Source: Pempheris klunzingeri (Eukaryota > Chordata > Actinopteri > Acropomatiformes > Pempheridae). From it: DNA of 64,000 bases. Under the pieces are notes generated by a model that saw only the letters and a list, made by a program, of their open reading frames with translations, made no database searches and was not told the origin of the DNA. The translations under genes and the position numbers were made by a program. The stretch is taken from positions 11,962,328-12,026,327 of the forward strand of contig NC_092019.1 in NCBI RefSeq assembly GCF_042242105.1, given 5' to 3'. Below are positions 1-11,420 of the stretch, piece after piece. Position 1 is the stretch's first letter, and each line of letters starts with the position of its first letter.

Positions 1-98
1 AAGCCCGGAACCAAAGGACTCAAATCAGCTCCAGTAAAGACAACTGAACACTTTTTGAGACTGCAGATATTTTTGATTCTGCTCTACTTAACAGGAAG

Positions 99-149
99 AT
101 GGCCTATATGTCAGAAAGAGCTCTTTTTGTCTTCTTTTTTACCGCACAG
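99..149 (+). CDS. nov (ccn3): nov exon 1, signal peptide
   Basis: ATG at 99 in a purine-rich context (gaagATGgc) opens MAYMSERALFVFFFTAQ, a hydrophobic leader, and ends at the donor CAG|gtaggc. The phase is 0, matching exon 2. The leader is finished by the first residues of exon 2 (VLTLAWSQ), with likely cleavage before VCPRRC. A second Met four codons in is a possible alternative start. Confidence 0.8.
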
Positions 150-2436
150 GTAGGCATTACAACAGCAGCTGATTGTCCCTGCATGACTTGTATTATGTTA
201 TGATCCCATACTGTAATGCCAGATCCTTTCAGTTTGAAAAGGTTTAAGATAATGACAACAGTTTGTTGTAAAAACAAAAATATTGATACTATTATACTAT
301 TACTATTATTAATATTGTTACTATTTTGTATAATTACAAAGCATTAAGTTATGTCTTTTTTCACAAGATATGTACAATCACATTACCTTACAAAGTCTTT
401 AACAGCTTATATATACTGTAAGAATTAGGATGAGGACTTTTTATTTTTGCTAAAAACATACATTACTATGTAAAATCTAATCCAGAGCAAGTCATACTGA
501 TTGGTTTGGAGTTAAAAAGCCTTTCAACAACACGTACAACAACGATTTATTTTATTTTCAACCCAGGTGTTGACACTAGCCTGGTCCCAGGTGTGTCCTC
601 GGAGATGCCAATGCCCTAAAGAACCCCCCATGTGTCTCCCTGGGGTGCCCCTGATCCTGGATGACTGCGCCTGCTGCCTGGTGTGTGCCCGTCAGAAAGG
701 GCAGGTCTGCTCTGAAATGAACCCCTGTGACACTCGTAAAGGGCTTCAGTGTGAATACGGTACCGATATCCACAAGAAGACTGGCATCTGTGCTGGTGAG
801 TGGCCGATGACATTCCCAAACACTGCATACAGGATGTTCAGTACATGGAAATGCTCTGTTAATACAAATGTTAATACTGATGTCAAATATTTGTCAAGAC
901 TTCTTGTGAAATAGGGATTTTTTTTCATATATAAAAACCAAATTGAAAACACTGCAATTTTTTCTGCAATTTTGTCTCCTTCCTCCAGCTCCTAAGGGAG
1001 ATGTGTGTGTTTTGGATGGTTCTGTATATCAGAATGGCCAGACCTTCTTCCCCAGCTGTAAGTACCAGTGTATGTGCCGCGATGGGCAGATCGCCTGTGT
1101 GCCACGCTGCAACCTGGACGTGATGCTGCCCGGGCCAGACTGCCCCATGCCACGCAGGGTCCAGGTGCCTGGAGAGTGCTGCGAGAAGTGGGTGTGTGAG
1201 CCCCAGGCTGAGGCTAGCGCACTGGGTGGCTTTGCCATGGCGGGTGAGTTCACTGAAAGCAGCGTGAGACTAAACGAGATGGACCGTATACATTCCTCTT
1301 TGACCTCTCTGCCACTGCAGTGTGAGGCACTAAAAGGTTATGTACATTTCTCTGACCTGATCAGGCAAAGGGAGAAGGAACCAAGGAAGGAAGGAAAGAG
1401 AGATAGTAAGAGTTGTGAAAGGAGGAGGAAACACAGAGGAAAGAAGCTGTGTTGTCACTTTGGTCTGGAATGTGAAACAGTGATGTGATACATCACCGTG
1501 CTGTCAGTTAAATCCAGTCAAGGATCATGTTGCCACTAGCTTTTTGCCAGAATATGACTTTAAACCTTTAAGGGTTTGGTATTAAGAAGTGTTTTCATGT
1601 TCACTTAATATTATACTATCATTCATTTTACTAAACAGCTTAGTCTCCTTTTTTGAAGTGTGTATCTTTTCTACTAAATGACACAGGGATTTCTTTCTCC
1701 ACTCTGACCGTCTGTCCACCTTGTGTGTTCCTCCAGCCTATCGTCAGGAGGAAACTGTGGGCTTTGACGGTTGGGACCCCAGCCTGAACTGCATCGAACA
1801 GACCACAGAGTGGGGTGCCTGCTCTCAAACCTGCGGCATGGGGGTGTCCACCAGGGTCACCAATAAGAATCGTCGGTGTGAGATGGTGAAGCAAAGCAGG
1901 CTGTGTATGATCAGACCCTGTGACGACCAGCAGGATCAGACGCAGCTGGCACAGCTTGCACTGAAGGTACTTTTGGGGTCATTTTTGGAACACTGTGGAT
2001 GCCACATTCTTTATGTTGGAGTATCTACATTTGCTTTATCTTAATTAAACACCAGTAGCATGAGAATACAAAAGCTACTGTACTGTGTTTTAGAGTCAGC
2101 TGGATTTTCTTCATAAAGATCACATATTCTTTCTCCTTGCAGAGAGGCAGTAAGTGCCAGAGGATGGTGAGAAGTGACAAAGCAGTCCACCTCTCCTATA
2201 AAAACTGCACCAGCGTCCAGGCTTACAAGCCTCGCTACTGTGGTTCCTGCACAGACGGCCGCTGCTGTACCCCCCACAGAACCAAGACCGCCTTGGTGGA
2301 GTTCCAGTGTGCCAACGGTAAAACCACCAGGAGGCCGGTCATGGTGATCCTGACCTGTGCCTGCCACAGCAACTGCCCCCGAGACAACGCCGTGTGGCAG
2401 CAATCGGAGCTGGGTTACAGCGGCATGAGGTTATAG
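99..2436 (+). CDS. nov (ccn3): CCN3 / NOV matricellular protein, complete five-exon gene
   Basis: Coding exons 99-149, 567-795, 989-1243, 1737-1966 and 2143-2436 join in frame to 352 aa plus stop (human NOV is about 357). The order is signal peptide (about 1-25), IGFBP module (26-93), VWC (about 98-165, ending GECCEKWVC), TSP1 (about 199-243, with WGACSQTCGMG) and C-terminal cystine knot (256-335, with CTDGRCCTPH). CCN proteins are secreted, cysteine-rich regulators that bind integrins, growth factors and matrix. The linker and CT residues (CIEQTTEW, STRVTN, KPRYCG, CACHSNCP) fit CCN3 better than CCN1, CCN2 or CCN4-6, and linkage to sntb1/mtbp agrees with NOV on human 8q24. All introns are short. 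Family is certain; the paralogue call is from remembered sequence. The gene faces away from the left edge, and its promoter is probably partly outside the window. Confidence 0.93.
150..566 (+). other. nov intron 1
   Basis: A 417-base AT-rich intron between the signal-peptide exon and the IGFBP exon. It has runs of short TA/ATT repeats around 290-320 and no open frame of note. I see nothing else in it. Confidence 0.8.
567..795 (+). CDS. nov (ccn3): nov exon 2, IGFBP-like module
   Basis: The acceptor ttcaacccag precedes GTG. The exon reads VLTLAWSQ, then a 12-cysteine IGFBP module (CPRRCQCP, DDCACCLVC, CDTRKGLQCEYG), and ends at donor GCTG|gtgagt in phase 1. Translation past 795 runs into intron sequence. 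Confidence 0.92.
989..1243 (+). CDS. nov (ccn3): nov exon 3, VWC module
   Basis: The acceptor ctcctccag follows a pyrimidine tract. The exon encodes APKGDVCVLDGSVY through CMCRDGQIACVPRC to GECCEKWVCEP and the linker ALGGFAMA, ending at donor GCGG|gtgagt in phase 1. Reading on past the donor gives a Lys/Arg-rich tail that is intronic. Confidence 0.92.
1244..1736 (+). other. nov intron 3
   Basis: A 493-base intron. The 5' part is purine-rich (about 1370-1440) and the 3' end has a good pyrimidine tract. No gene or repeat recognised. Confidence 0.8.
1737..1966 (+). CDS. nov (ccn3): nov exon 4, thrombospondin type-1 module
   Basis: The acceptor gttcctccag joins in phase 1 to AYRQEETVGFDGW. The TSP1 repeat NCIEQTTEWGACSQTCGMG has the WxxC core and continues to MIRPC. 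The donor is CTGAAG|gtactt, phase 0. Confidence 0.92.
2143..2436 (+). CDS. nov (ccn3): nov exon 5, C-terminal cystine-knot module and stop
   Basis: The acceptor ctccttgcag precedes RGSKCQRMVRSDKAVHLSY. The CT domain carries the conserved CGSCTDGRCCTPH and CACHSNCP cysteines and ends SGMRL-TAG. A complete CT domain argues against mammalian-type CCN5, which lacks one. Confidence 0.93.
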   Translation, partial: RGSKCQRMVRSDKAVHLSYKNCTSVQAYKPRYCGSCTDGRCCTPHRTKTALVEFQCANGKTTRRPVMVILTCACHSNCPRDNAVWQQSELGYSGMRL

Positions 2437-3615
2437 GTCATAAAGTCACTAAAGACTGTAGCTGATGACTCTGTCTGTAAATCCAAGAACTCCTTTGAGT
2501 TGGATTTAAAAGATAATAGCATTCTCCTCACGATAAAATATGAGTTGTGTTGACTCTAAATTTTAGATAAATACAGGACTGTCCACAACATAATATATAC
2601 AGTACAATAGTCATAAAACTGTACAATCTATAGACCTATAAACTGGCATCCTGTGGACAAATAAGTGTCATAATTAAGTGGAATAAAAGCACTTAAACAT
2701 TGTGATATACTGATTCTCTCCTCTTGCGGAGATCAGGTAGAGCATGATACCAACCATTCACAACTGTCAGTTTTCTGAAGAGGAGGAGGAGATTGTGAAG
2801 GTTAACTTAAAACAGCTTCTATTCAAGAGGTCAGATAGTACGAAGGTGTGCAGTCACAGAGTGGTGTAGAACTACAGGAGTGTCACGGCTGCTTGAAGCC
2901 TTCCTACCAGGTAGGTTGGTCAGTCAGGCATCATTTAGAGTTTTTTTTTTTTTTTTAGACAAAGATCATAAAATATGATGTGTTTTGTCCAGCCTACATT
3001 TTGAGAAGGGGAGCTTTAGCAATATATAATGGAACAAGTAGCTTTGATAAAATAGACAAAGCAGCAAGAAGGCAGAGGGAAATAAACGATTATAGAAGAA
3101 GATGTTGTCTTTTACAGCACTGCCAAGTTTTTCAACTATAGGACACATTTTTGAAATAACTGGACTGTGTACTTTGACCTGGTCCAAACCAAGGGCTCAA
3201 CCTATGAAAGACAGGTCACCGTGGTGACTTAGTGTCATTTCTAACGTCTGCTTGAAATCTTACCCTCATTGTAAAATGCATAATGTGTGTTCGCATCAAA
3301 AAATGCAAATGTATGTTTTATTTAGGTTGGATATTCTTTCTTTCTTTTTTTTGTTAAAAGTAGTGCACATAAACAACAGCTATTTTTATAATGACAAAGG
3401 TTTTGTAAATACTTGCTGTATAGCTTGTGTGACTGAGTGTGTATCAAATACACAGCTTTAATCGGTAACAATGTAAACATGAATTGTATATATTGGTATG
3501 CGGTATTGTTTGCTTACTACTTGAATTATACTTCACACTGCTTGTTCCTGTATCTGTCTGAATAATTCTGCAGAGCTCACTGTTTGAAAATAAATGTGTA
3601 TTTTTTGTATGAAAA
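2437..3615 (+). other. nov 3' UTR (inferred)
   Basis: AT-rich sequence after the nov stop with no supported gene. It holds a T16 run at about 2941-2956 and ends near an AATAAA at 3589. An earlier AATAAA near 2680 could give a shorter form. The UTR extent is inferred only from these signals. Confidence 0.45.
3589..3594 (+). terminator. Candidate nov polyadenylation signal
   Basis: Canonical AATAAA about 1.15 kb after the nov stop, followed within 30 bases by a T/GT-rich stretch (tgtgtattttttgt) suitable as a downstream element. Confidence 0.45.
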
Positions 3616-5702
3616 TATCAGTGTCTTTATTAAAGTCAAAACTAAAATCAGTCTATCTATTTATCTGTCACACTGTTAGGTTACAAATGCAATTTTCAGT
3701 GGAGGTCAGTCAAATTTGTGCCAGTTGTTATCTGACACTAAAAATGCACTACACACACATATATATTACTGTATACTGTAAAATGATTAAGATTTATTCA
3801 ACCACATAAGAATTAAATAGTGATTTCCCTTTGTCTCTATACCATTATCAGTTTTTCTAGATATGAACGCACATCTTGCAAGTTTTCCTACATCTGCACT
3901 TATCCGGGCTAAACTTGAACCTCTTCTTTTTTAACAGTTCAGGACATTCATGTTATCACATGGGATCCAGACGTTACCAAACTATGCGAGCCCCACTACT
4001 AACAGTGGGTGGTGACCCTTTGACCTCTCTCCCTGAACCCCACCTAGGAGGTCACAGTGGAAAACCCTGTTATCCCCTGTGGGATTGCTACATCTTCCTA
4101 AAATAGCTCTGCAGTGGAAACTTTAGCTCATCAGTAGCTTGAATCAGTGGACGATTCACACTGTGGTCGACACATCTGGTTACAGCTATGTTACGGTGTC
4201 TGTTGAGCAGAGGTGTGTGGTAATGTTATATGTCACTCGGTGTTTGTGGATCTTGGATCTTGGAGGTTATTCTAGTGTGCATTCTCTTTAAATACAATAT
4301 GTTAAAGTCAAAGAGCAGGCTAAACAATGAAAACATAAAAAGACAGACCAAAAAGAGTGTTGTCTGGTTTTCATTAGCCATGCTGGTGGCAGGTGGTCTT
4401 GAAATGGCAATAACTGTCCGTCTGTCCACCTGTCTGTCATTCTGTCTGTACTACTTCGATCCAGAATGAGGATCTAAATAGCTATTAGAGTACTTGACAT
4501 ACAATATTGTGTTTTTTACTTTGGCAACTCATAGTGGTAGTTTTTGAAGATATTATGGCTAATAATAAATACTAAATGTATGCTGCAGAGTTAAATGCTA
4601 ATCTTGGGATGCTAACATGTTGATGTTTAGCAGATACAGTATAATGCTCACTATGTTCACCATTTTAATTTAGCAGGCTAACATCTGCTCATTAGCAACA
4701 CAAAGCGCAGCCAAGCCTGATGGGAATATCTAGATTTACAGAATCTCATCAAAAACAAAACATGAAAATTATGAATTGATGGTGAAAGATGAAAAGTCAG
4801 GGAAACACTGAAGTTATTATTATTTAATCCTGAGGGGGGCCCGACTATACATAACTAAGTTAAAGGAAATCCATCCAAGATACTGCTCTTCTCTTATATT
4901 TAAGGCAGTTTGTAATCCTATAGATGTAAATATAAAGTAAGTAACTCTGCTGCAGCTATGTATTAATGCTTTAACTTTTGTACTTAAAAGGAAAACAGGA
5001 AACAAGAAAAAACAAATAAAGACTTAAAATGTGTCTCAAATAAAATATTTGAACAAAATCTTCATCGACATGTTGTGTCTCTATCTTAATTGAATGGTAC
5101 AGGCAACATACAGGATATGAGGGATAGGGAGATTGCTCCCTCTAGTGGTGTATTTGAGTTGGCCTCCATCACCATCTTCATTAGAGTGATCTTAATGTGC
5201 AGACATGAATGTGAAATCGCACTCCAACACTGTATGGGAAGTGAACATGCAGACACACGCTAACCAAGTGGTACCTTCATGACACAGAGATGACACTACC
5301 AATGTTTCACAGAAGAGGAAAACTTTTATGTAAAATTAATTTTGTGTATCAAATACAGAAAATTCAACAACAAATAGAAAAATGAGCATACACGCACTAC
5401 TCCTGAACTCCTGACACATTTCATTATCCCTGGCTCTGCAAGTAAATCCACCGCTGTAAAGAAAATATTTCATTTAATGATTTGAAAATGATTTTTAAAT
5501 GTATGTGATTCATTCAGTTACAAAAATGCATGCTAAAATGGATAAAAAAAAAATAAGAATGCAACTGTAATGCATTTAATCAAAAAGCCTTTACAAAGGA
5601 AGGAATTATATCATTATTTCCAGTTCAACTGACCTGAGGTCTGCACAGCACCATAGTTATACATGGCTTGATTTTCCAGAACATCCAGGAACTGGGCTGG
5701 AT
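3616..5702. other. Intergenic between nov and the TRIM gene
   Basis: The 3' ends of two convergent genes face each other here. The only recognisable content is a decayed teleost repeat at 4555-4885 and short AT-rich runs. Small frames present lack homology or codon structure. The TRIM 3' UTR must lie in the right part (below 5702). Confidence 0.7.
4555..4885 (+). repeat. Teleost dispersed repeat, family A, copy 1
   Basis: Shares word blocks with the copies at 35515-35950 and 43189-43560: gctaacatgttgatgtttagcag, attagcaacacaaagc, gatgaaaagtcaggg and attcatcctgagg-like text. I recognise this as a common percomorph interspersed repeat; the class is not certain, but other copies end in a poly-A, which suggests retroposition. 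Confidence 0.6.
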
Positions 5703-6962
5703 TCAGATTTCAATACAAATCAAAATCAGAAAAATGCCCATAAAGATAAACCAGCATAGGACCTCTGAAAGATGTGACCATTTTATCATCTTCTGAATCT
5801 TTTTTCGTAGTCTCTGTGCCCAGCTACATTCCTCTGTAGGGCAAAAGAACAGGAAAATTCCCTCATTGAATTTACAGCCAGTTAAAGAGTAAATCAGGAT
5901 TTCAGTGTCTGCATCGAAGAAGGACACCAATCCATTATCATAGTCTACAAACACCACGACCCTCTCAGGTTTCCTTATCAAGAAGGAGTGGACAGGGTCG
6001 TGATGTAGAGCCATGCAGCTGGTGTTATTCTCCAACCTTATGATCCAGTCTTCATCACTGGGGTGACGAGTGAATGTCCTCCTCCTTCGTCTCGACTTTC
6101 TGACTACTCCTAAATCCCAGCTGCTCCTCCCATTGGCCTGAACCTCATAGAAGAGTCTCCCCTCAGAAAAGCCCATGTTTTCAGGGATACAGAAACATTG
6201 GTTGAATTGGTGTGTGACATCAATGGGAATCCACCAAATGTGAGGAGCTTGCATTTGATTAGACCCCACGCTGTTCGCTATCGATTCATCTTTGCCTGTT
6301 GCCTTGTTTTGCACTGCCACTTTTGCCTTCTGAGCCTTTTTGCCACCTTTCTGTTTAATTACCTGCACTTCTGCCTTTTTCTTCCCCGTCCACGCCCTCT
6401 TGTCTACATATGCTTCATCTAAAGGCACTGTCTCATGACCGCTATGTTCTGTACACTGGACACAAATACTTGTCAGGTCATTCCTGCAGAAGAGCTCTAA
6501 AATCTTGTTGTGTTTCTTGCATATTTTGTCTTCCAAGTTGTGCACAGGATTAGTCAATTTGTGTCTCTTTAAGGTGGCAACTCTCCGATGAGGCTCTAGG
6601 TGTGTCTCACAGTAAGAGGTCAAACACACCAAACAGGTTTTCGATGCTTTGATCTTGTTCCCAAGGCAACAGTCACATGGCACTTGCCCTGGTTTGACTG
6701 AGGAATTGTCGTTGTCTCTCTCACATTTCTTGAAATTCTCCACAACCTCTCTGAATGCTGTGTTGACACAAAGTTTGAGGTCTTTGTTGAACGTCTTGTT
6801 GCACAGTGGACACTGACACTGCTCTTTGCCTTCCCGGTGCTTGCTAATGCAGGCTTCACAGAAGTTGTGTCCACATGGAATAGAAACAGGCTCAGTGAAA
6901 ACATCCAGACAGATGGAGCACATGAACTGATCCTCAGACAGGAAACTGCTGGCCATGGCCAT
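5703..6962 (-). CDS. TRIM-family protein: RING, B-boxes, SPRY and C-terminal membrane segment
   Basis: Single-exon frame of 419 aa from Met at 6962 (MAMASSFLSEDQ). A C3HC4 RING has C15, C18, C30, H32, C35, C38, C51, C54 (CSICLDVFTEP, CGHNFCEACI, CPLC). B-box 1-like Cys/His follow (CDCCLG, CLVC, YCETHLEPH), then B-box 2 (CKKHNKILELFC, CVQCTEHSGH). A Lys-rich stretch of about 50 residues stands where a coiled coil of about 100 is usual. The SPRY core then reads GRLFYEVQ, SWDLGVV, VVVFVDYDNGLVSFFD, IYSLTGC. The protein ends in a hydrophobic helix, CWFIFMGIFLILICIEI. RING implies E3 ubiquitin ligase activity; fish relatives of this build (TRIM25/bloodthirsty-like) are often antiviral. The 11 codons upstream of 6962 look like intron, since ctcctctag precedes ATATGG. 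The exact orthologue is unknown. Confidence 0.85.
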   Translation of the reverse strand: MAMASSFLSEDQFMCSICLDVFTEPVSIPCGHNFCEACISKHREGKEQCQCPLCNKTFNKDLKLCVNTAFREVVENFKKCERDNDNSSVKPGQVPCDCCLGNKIKASKTCLVCLTSYCETHLEPHRRVATLKRHKLTNPVHNLEDKICKKHNKILELFCRNDLTSICVQCTEHSGHETVPLDEAYVDKRAWTGKKKAEVQVIKQKGGKKAQKAKVAVQNKATGKDESIANSVGSNQMQAPHIWWIPIDVTHQFNQCFCIPENMGFSEGRLFYEVQANGRSSWDLGVVRKSRRRRRTFTRHPSDEDWIIRLENNTSCMALHHDPVHSFLIRKPERVVVFVDYDNGLVSFFDADTEILIYSLTGCKFNEGIFLFFCPTEECSWAQRLRKKIQKMIKWSHLSEVLCWFIFMGIFLILICIEI

Positions 6963-7094
6963 ATCTAGAGGAGAGGAGAGGAGAGGAGAAGTCATGTGTC
7001 AACATGTATTATGTAGATGAATATTAATCTGAATATTCAACAATATCAGGCTATTATCAAGTATATATAAATTAAAAGGGGAGTTTAACTTCAC

Positions 7095-7240
7095 CTTACT
7101 AGACGCAGACGATCTGTTCTTGTTGCTCTTTACAGGCAAAATGGAAAAAGTGAACTTTGTTGTTGCTGTTGATAGGATTTGTACAGAGCCACGATGTTAA
7201 GTTTCATTTCTTTGTAAACGGCACAACAGAGCACCTCCTC
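7095..7240 (-). other. Possible 5' UTR exon of the TRIM gene
   Basis: On the minus strand a donor-like AAG|gtgaag lies at 7094/7095, and a strong pyrimidine tract plus ctctag acceptor lies just before the ATG at 6962, so an intron of about 130 bases is plausible. The exon's upstream limit is a guess. No transcript evidence. Confidence 0.35.
7199..7211 (-). promoter_or_regulatory. Weak IRF/ISRE-like motif near the TRIM 5' end
   Basis: The minus strand reads GAAATGAAACTT. It resembles an interferon-stimulated response element, but the two GAAA half-sites are spaced by one base rather than two. Its position beside the putative TRIM 5' exon is what makes it worth noting. Confidence 0.2.
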
Positions 7241-10200
7241 CTCTGACTAATATTTCCGCCCTTCTGCTCTTCCTGCATGACATTAACCTCTTAAAAGTTG
7301 AGCCTTTTCAACCCTTAATTACTGCTACTAGAGTCAATTTAATCAGCTTTGTGTGTCACAGTGTGATAACACTGAAGAACTCAAATATTAAAAGGAAATC
7401 TATCTCTGAATCAAGTTAACTTGTGCTGATGATTTCTAAAGCTTCTAATCCTGAAGGGGTTAAGTTGAAAGGAGAGATAGTCCAGTGGCACTGAAATGAA
7501 ATGAATCACTGCACAAATATTCATTCTTCAGCAAAACAGCTGTTTAATTTCTTTGTTTTTACCCTTAAGATGGAAAGAAGCATGAATGTTCCTCTAGATG
7601 TAACTGCACTGTTTATGATTGTCATTATATACACTTGATTTTTAATGCTGAACTTTAAAGATCATATATTAAAACACATACAGATCATAAAGATGAAGCT
7701 ATGTATTGATTTCCCCTCTTCTTACTTATGTGCTTACGTACTGGTATGGTAACTTCAGAATGTGTTAACTGACTGCTAGTTGTATTTTTTTCAGTCTCAG
7801 ATAGGCCGATGGTGGCTTCAAATTTCAAGTTTCAAGCAAAACCAGTCAGGTGAGACCAAAACTATACCACATTAGATATTTACATAATACTACACAATGA
7901 TAGAACATAAAGAATGAATAGCATATATTTACATAAATACATATTCCTCTCATTCATCAATAACACATACATGCATTCAAATAATCACATATACCAGCCT
8001 TGTTTGCCTACACTGCCCCCCCATCTTAATGGTTTGCTCCTGGAGCTCTTAATCAGGCATTTAGACACACCTTAGCCCTTTGCCTCCGCCCCCTGCTCAG
8101 GAGACAACCAGGAAGTGGTGAGCACTCATTGTTTGTCTTGGTTGTTTGAGCTAGCTTGCTATCAACAAAACAGTAGAAAAGCACAAATACAAAACCCAAA
8201 ACCGTGACTATTCTTGATAGAGGTTCCTTTTCTCAACACAGACAGGATGGCCAGTTTCCCTGTGCATCTTTAACCCCCCTTAAGGAGCTTCCCCAGCCAA
8301 GACAGTCACCAAATGTTTGACTTACTTAACAATGAAAGTCACTGTGTGTGTGTGACTATCAATCATCACATAAATCCCATGAACTACTTAAGATATGGAG
8401 CCACTGGTCTCCATTACAAACTGTAATACCATGGCAGTCCTGTTCTCAGATGGATGCACAGTAACTCTATGTATGAAAGCAATAAAAATTGCTTATGTAG
8501 TCAATGAAAAGGTGCTTATACATTCAGTCAGTTGTTGCATGGAATGAGTCTTAATATTGCACAGAAATAATAAACATTTATGGTATTGATGTATTGGAGC
8601 CTCCTGCCATGCTTCCTTGGTCTAGGACACAGTGGTCTCTGTGTAATCAGCTTTTGGGACAGCAGTAATTTGTGCCTTCGTTTGTTGTGATAGCTTGATC
8701 TCAGTAAGGGAAACTCTTTGCAGGAAGTCTATTGATGATCTTTTACTGTTTGTCCAATGTGATACCTTCTGGCCTGTTAAGACTCTGCTTTGAACAGCAC
8801 TGGAAACATACCCTTTACTGCATCTGCCTATCTGAGTACTGTACCTGCCCCAATGAGCCATTGCAGCTTAACTGAGATTATGTATTTCGTTTAGGCATAT
8901 TTAACCTGTTACAACGGACATAGTGCTTACCGTGGGTGCCTGGTTATAGTGGTGGGAGCATGATTAGTGATGGGCAAGGGGAGGTAAGCAGGAAAATTCT
9001 TATTTAACACCTGATAATGCCATTTCCTACAATACAGAGCCTTCAATATTGACCAATAAAACTGCTCTTAAAGTATATGTAATGCATATTTCATAGGTTG
9101 CTACAACAAATTGCAAAGTTACTCAACTTATTTGGACATACAGTACTTGTATGTCTCATACTTGTACGACTAGTACTGTACGTCACTGGATTTCCTAAAG
9201 TCTTTCTAGCAGAAATCCCTGAAGGTAAACTTCTTCATGCTTGAAAACCAACCACACAGATATTCAGGGCTCAGTAACGTAGTTAGTTATTGTATCTTAT
9301 ATAGTTCTCCAGCATTTTGTTTGGACCACAGTAGTGTAGTTCTGACTGAGCCTGAACACTCCGCTGTGAAGCTAGGGCTACTGTGATTTCTCATAAAATA
9401 AGTCATTTAGTTTCAGGTAAACACTTAGAAACACCGAATTATAACCACAGTGTACTTTTGCATCATGTCTTGCAGCCCTCGTATTTCAGTAGGTTGTAGC
9501 ACATCTAACACAGACGGTCCCCTGTTGTGTGCATAGACTATATGGTTGTGTGCCGCATGTGTGAAGGGGGAAACTCTGGACAGGATTTTCCAGGAATTGG
9601 AGTTTATATGAGAAAGCAGCTTAGGTAAGGAAAGGGAATTAAATTTTTCATTCACATACTATATATAGCAGCAACATTTTGATCTAGACTTCCCAAAACA
9701 TTTAAAAACTGTTGTCTGATCAAAAAGTGGGGATGCAAAAACACACATTTGCTTAATGTCATTATGGGGGTGCAGCTGCTTCTCCAGCCATACTGTACCA
9801 TAATGTACCATACTGCACGTTGTCATAGAATACACCTCCAACTCCAAAATGCACGTGAGCAAGCAGAAAGATTAGAGACATTAGGCAGTACACTATTCCA
9901 CTGACAGCTTTTGGTGGTTAGGAGCAAAGAAGTGTAGCAATCCAACAACAAAGGCAACAAAGTGCAAGTGAAGACTGCAAGCTAGCAAAAATAAATCAGC
10001 CTTACAAATGATCCTTATGAGGAAGGAAATGGGTTCAGTGCATTTATCATTTTGTTTGTTTACAAGAAAGCAGGGCACCTTTTAAATCCAAAGGCCAAAA
10101 AGGTTTCTTCTGTATGCAACAGCTGACAACCTCTCTTAGCTTTTGTGGAAACAGTGGAAAGAAATCAGGAAATGAAAAAACATTATTCAAGTGGAAAGTA

Positions 10201-11149
10201 ATAAAGGTGAAGGGATGAAGTCATGCAGCATGTTTTTATGTAAGCAGAATGAAATTAGGTCACAATATTTTAGTAAATCATCCCCATATTTTAAGCTTGA
10301 ACCTCCTCATGTAACATGAGTGCCGCAGTGCTCTTGGGCATGACACTACCCATTTTTAATTACTCCAGAAAGCCAGTTCATAGACCAACAACCCAAACCC
10401 ATGTGTGAGTGTGTATAAACATAATTCTCTCTGCATCTGCTCCCTGTCGTAAATGAAAAAAGTGTGTAGTCACCGTGTGTTAGGGCAGCCTGAGGCATCT
10501 AACTACCTTTAAATACCATCACCTTTAATAAGATTGCATTCTCTGTTTGTTTGTTTGTTTGTTATTGGGGGTTATTAACACAACAAAGAATGTACATTTC
10601 ATCCGATGGCTCATTTCCATATAAAAGTAAAAATCAATTGTAGCTCCTTCGCCTCATTAAGACAAAATATTCTCAGTATTTCTGTTTCAGTCTCTTTCTC
10701 AAAATAAATAAGCGAATCCCCTCTTTGGTGCACTTCACTTGCAACGATGTAGTTTAGAGGGCGGAGAAGTGAGGAAGCTGGGCTCTTACATTGTACAGCA
10801 TGCCTGTGCTATATATTCCTGTGATTACACAATTCGATTAATTATGTCTGTTGGACTCAAAATCTAAGAGCTAGTGCGTAGACTGGGTGTGTTGGTGAGA
10901 CCCACAGATGAGGCAGGGATCCAAGCTCAGAATGCAGAGCAGTTTTCTTTTCTTTTCCATTTTTTGTAGATTTCTTTAAAGGTCTCTTTGATTTTAGGAC
11001 ACATACAAAAAAAACGTACACTTAAAATTTAACGTTTCAATATTTAGCATTAGGGTTTGGCTAAGAGGACTAACACTGTGCGCTGCTTATACATATCTTG
11101 GTGTCCCACACCTCCTCCATATGTTAGACTCCTGGAAGTGTGTGTCAGA

Positions 11150-11290
11150 CAGTGAGACAGGGAGAGTGTGAGACAATTTGCTGTTACTATCTGGAAGTCC
11201 ATCAGTCCTCACAGGAACATAAGTACAAAACTTAGAGGTGGGCACTTCTGTGCAACATTTTCCAGTGTATTTGTGCCTGTGTATGTGTAT
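11150..11290 (+). repeat. Inverted-repeat arm 1 flanking the sntb1 first exon
   Basis: This stretch matches the reverse complement of 14770-14930 over about 150 bases with small indels. Shared blocks include cagtgaga, ttactatct, agtcctcacaggaaca, gtgggcactt, tgtgcaacattttcc and tatttgtgcctgtgtatgtg. The family is not one I can name. Confidence 0.8.
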
Positions 11291-11319
11291 ATAGAAATAG
11301 ATACACATATAGAAAGAGA

Positions 11320-11355
11320 GAGGTATATATATAGATATCTATATCTATATACACA
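11320..11355. repeat. TA-rich near-palindrome
   Basis: Alternating TATA/GATATC text (tatatatagatatctatatc) that can fold on itself. Probably an expanded simple repeat. Confidence 0.5.
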
Positions 11356-11404
11356 CAAATTAGTGAAGTTTGACTGAAACATCTCAACCAGACCACCTTT
11401 ATTT

Positions 11405-11420
11405 AAAAAAAAAAAAAAAA
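11405..11420 (+). repeat. A16 homopolymer
   Basis: An uninterrupted run of A after attt. It may be the tail of an old retroposed sequence, but no body was recognised. Confidence 0.7.

Noticed and set aside
6963..6995. Upstream Met adding 11 residues to the TRIM protein
   Set aside because: The added codons are the pyrimidine tract and AG of a likely splice acceptor, while the Met at 6962 fits the usual distance to the RING.
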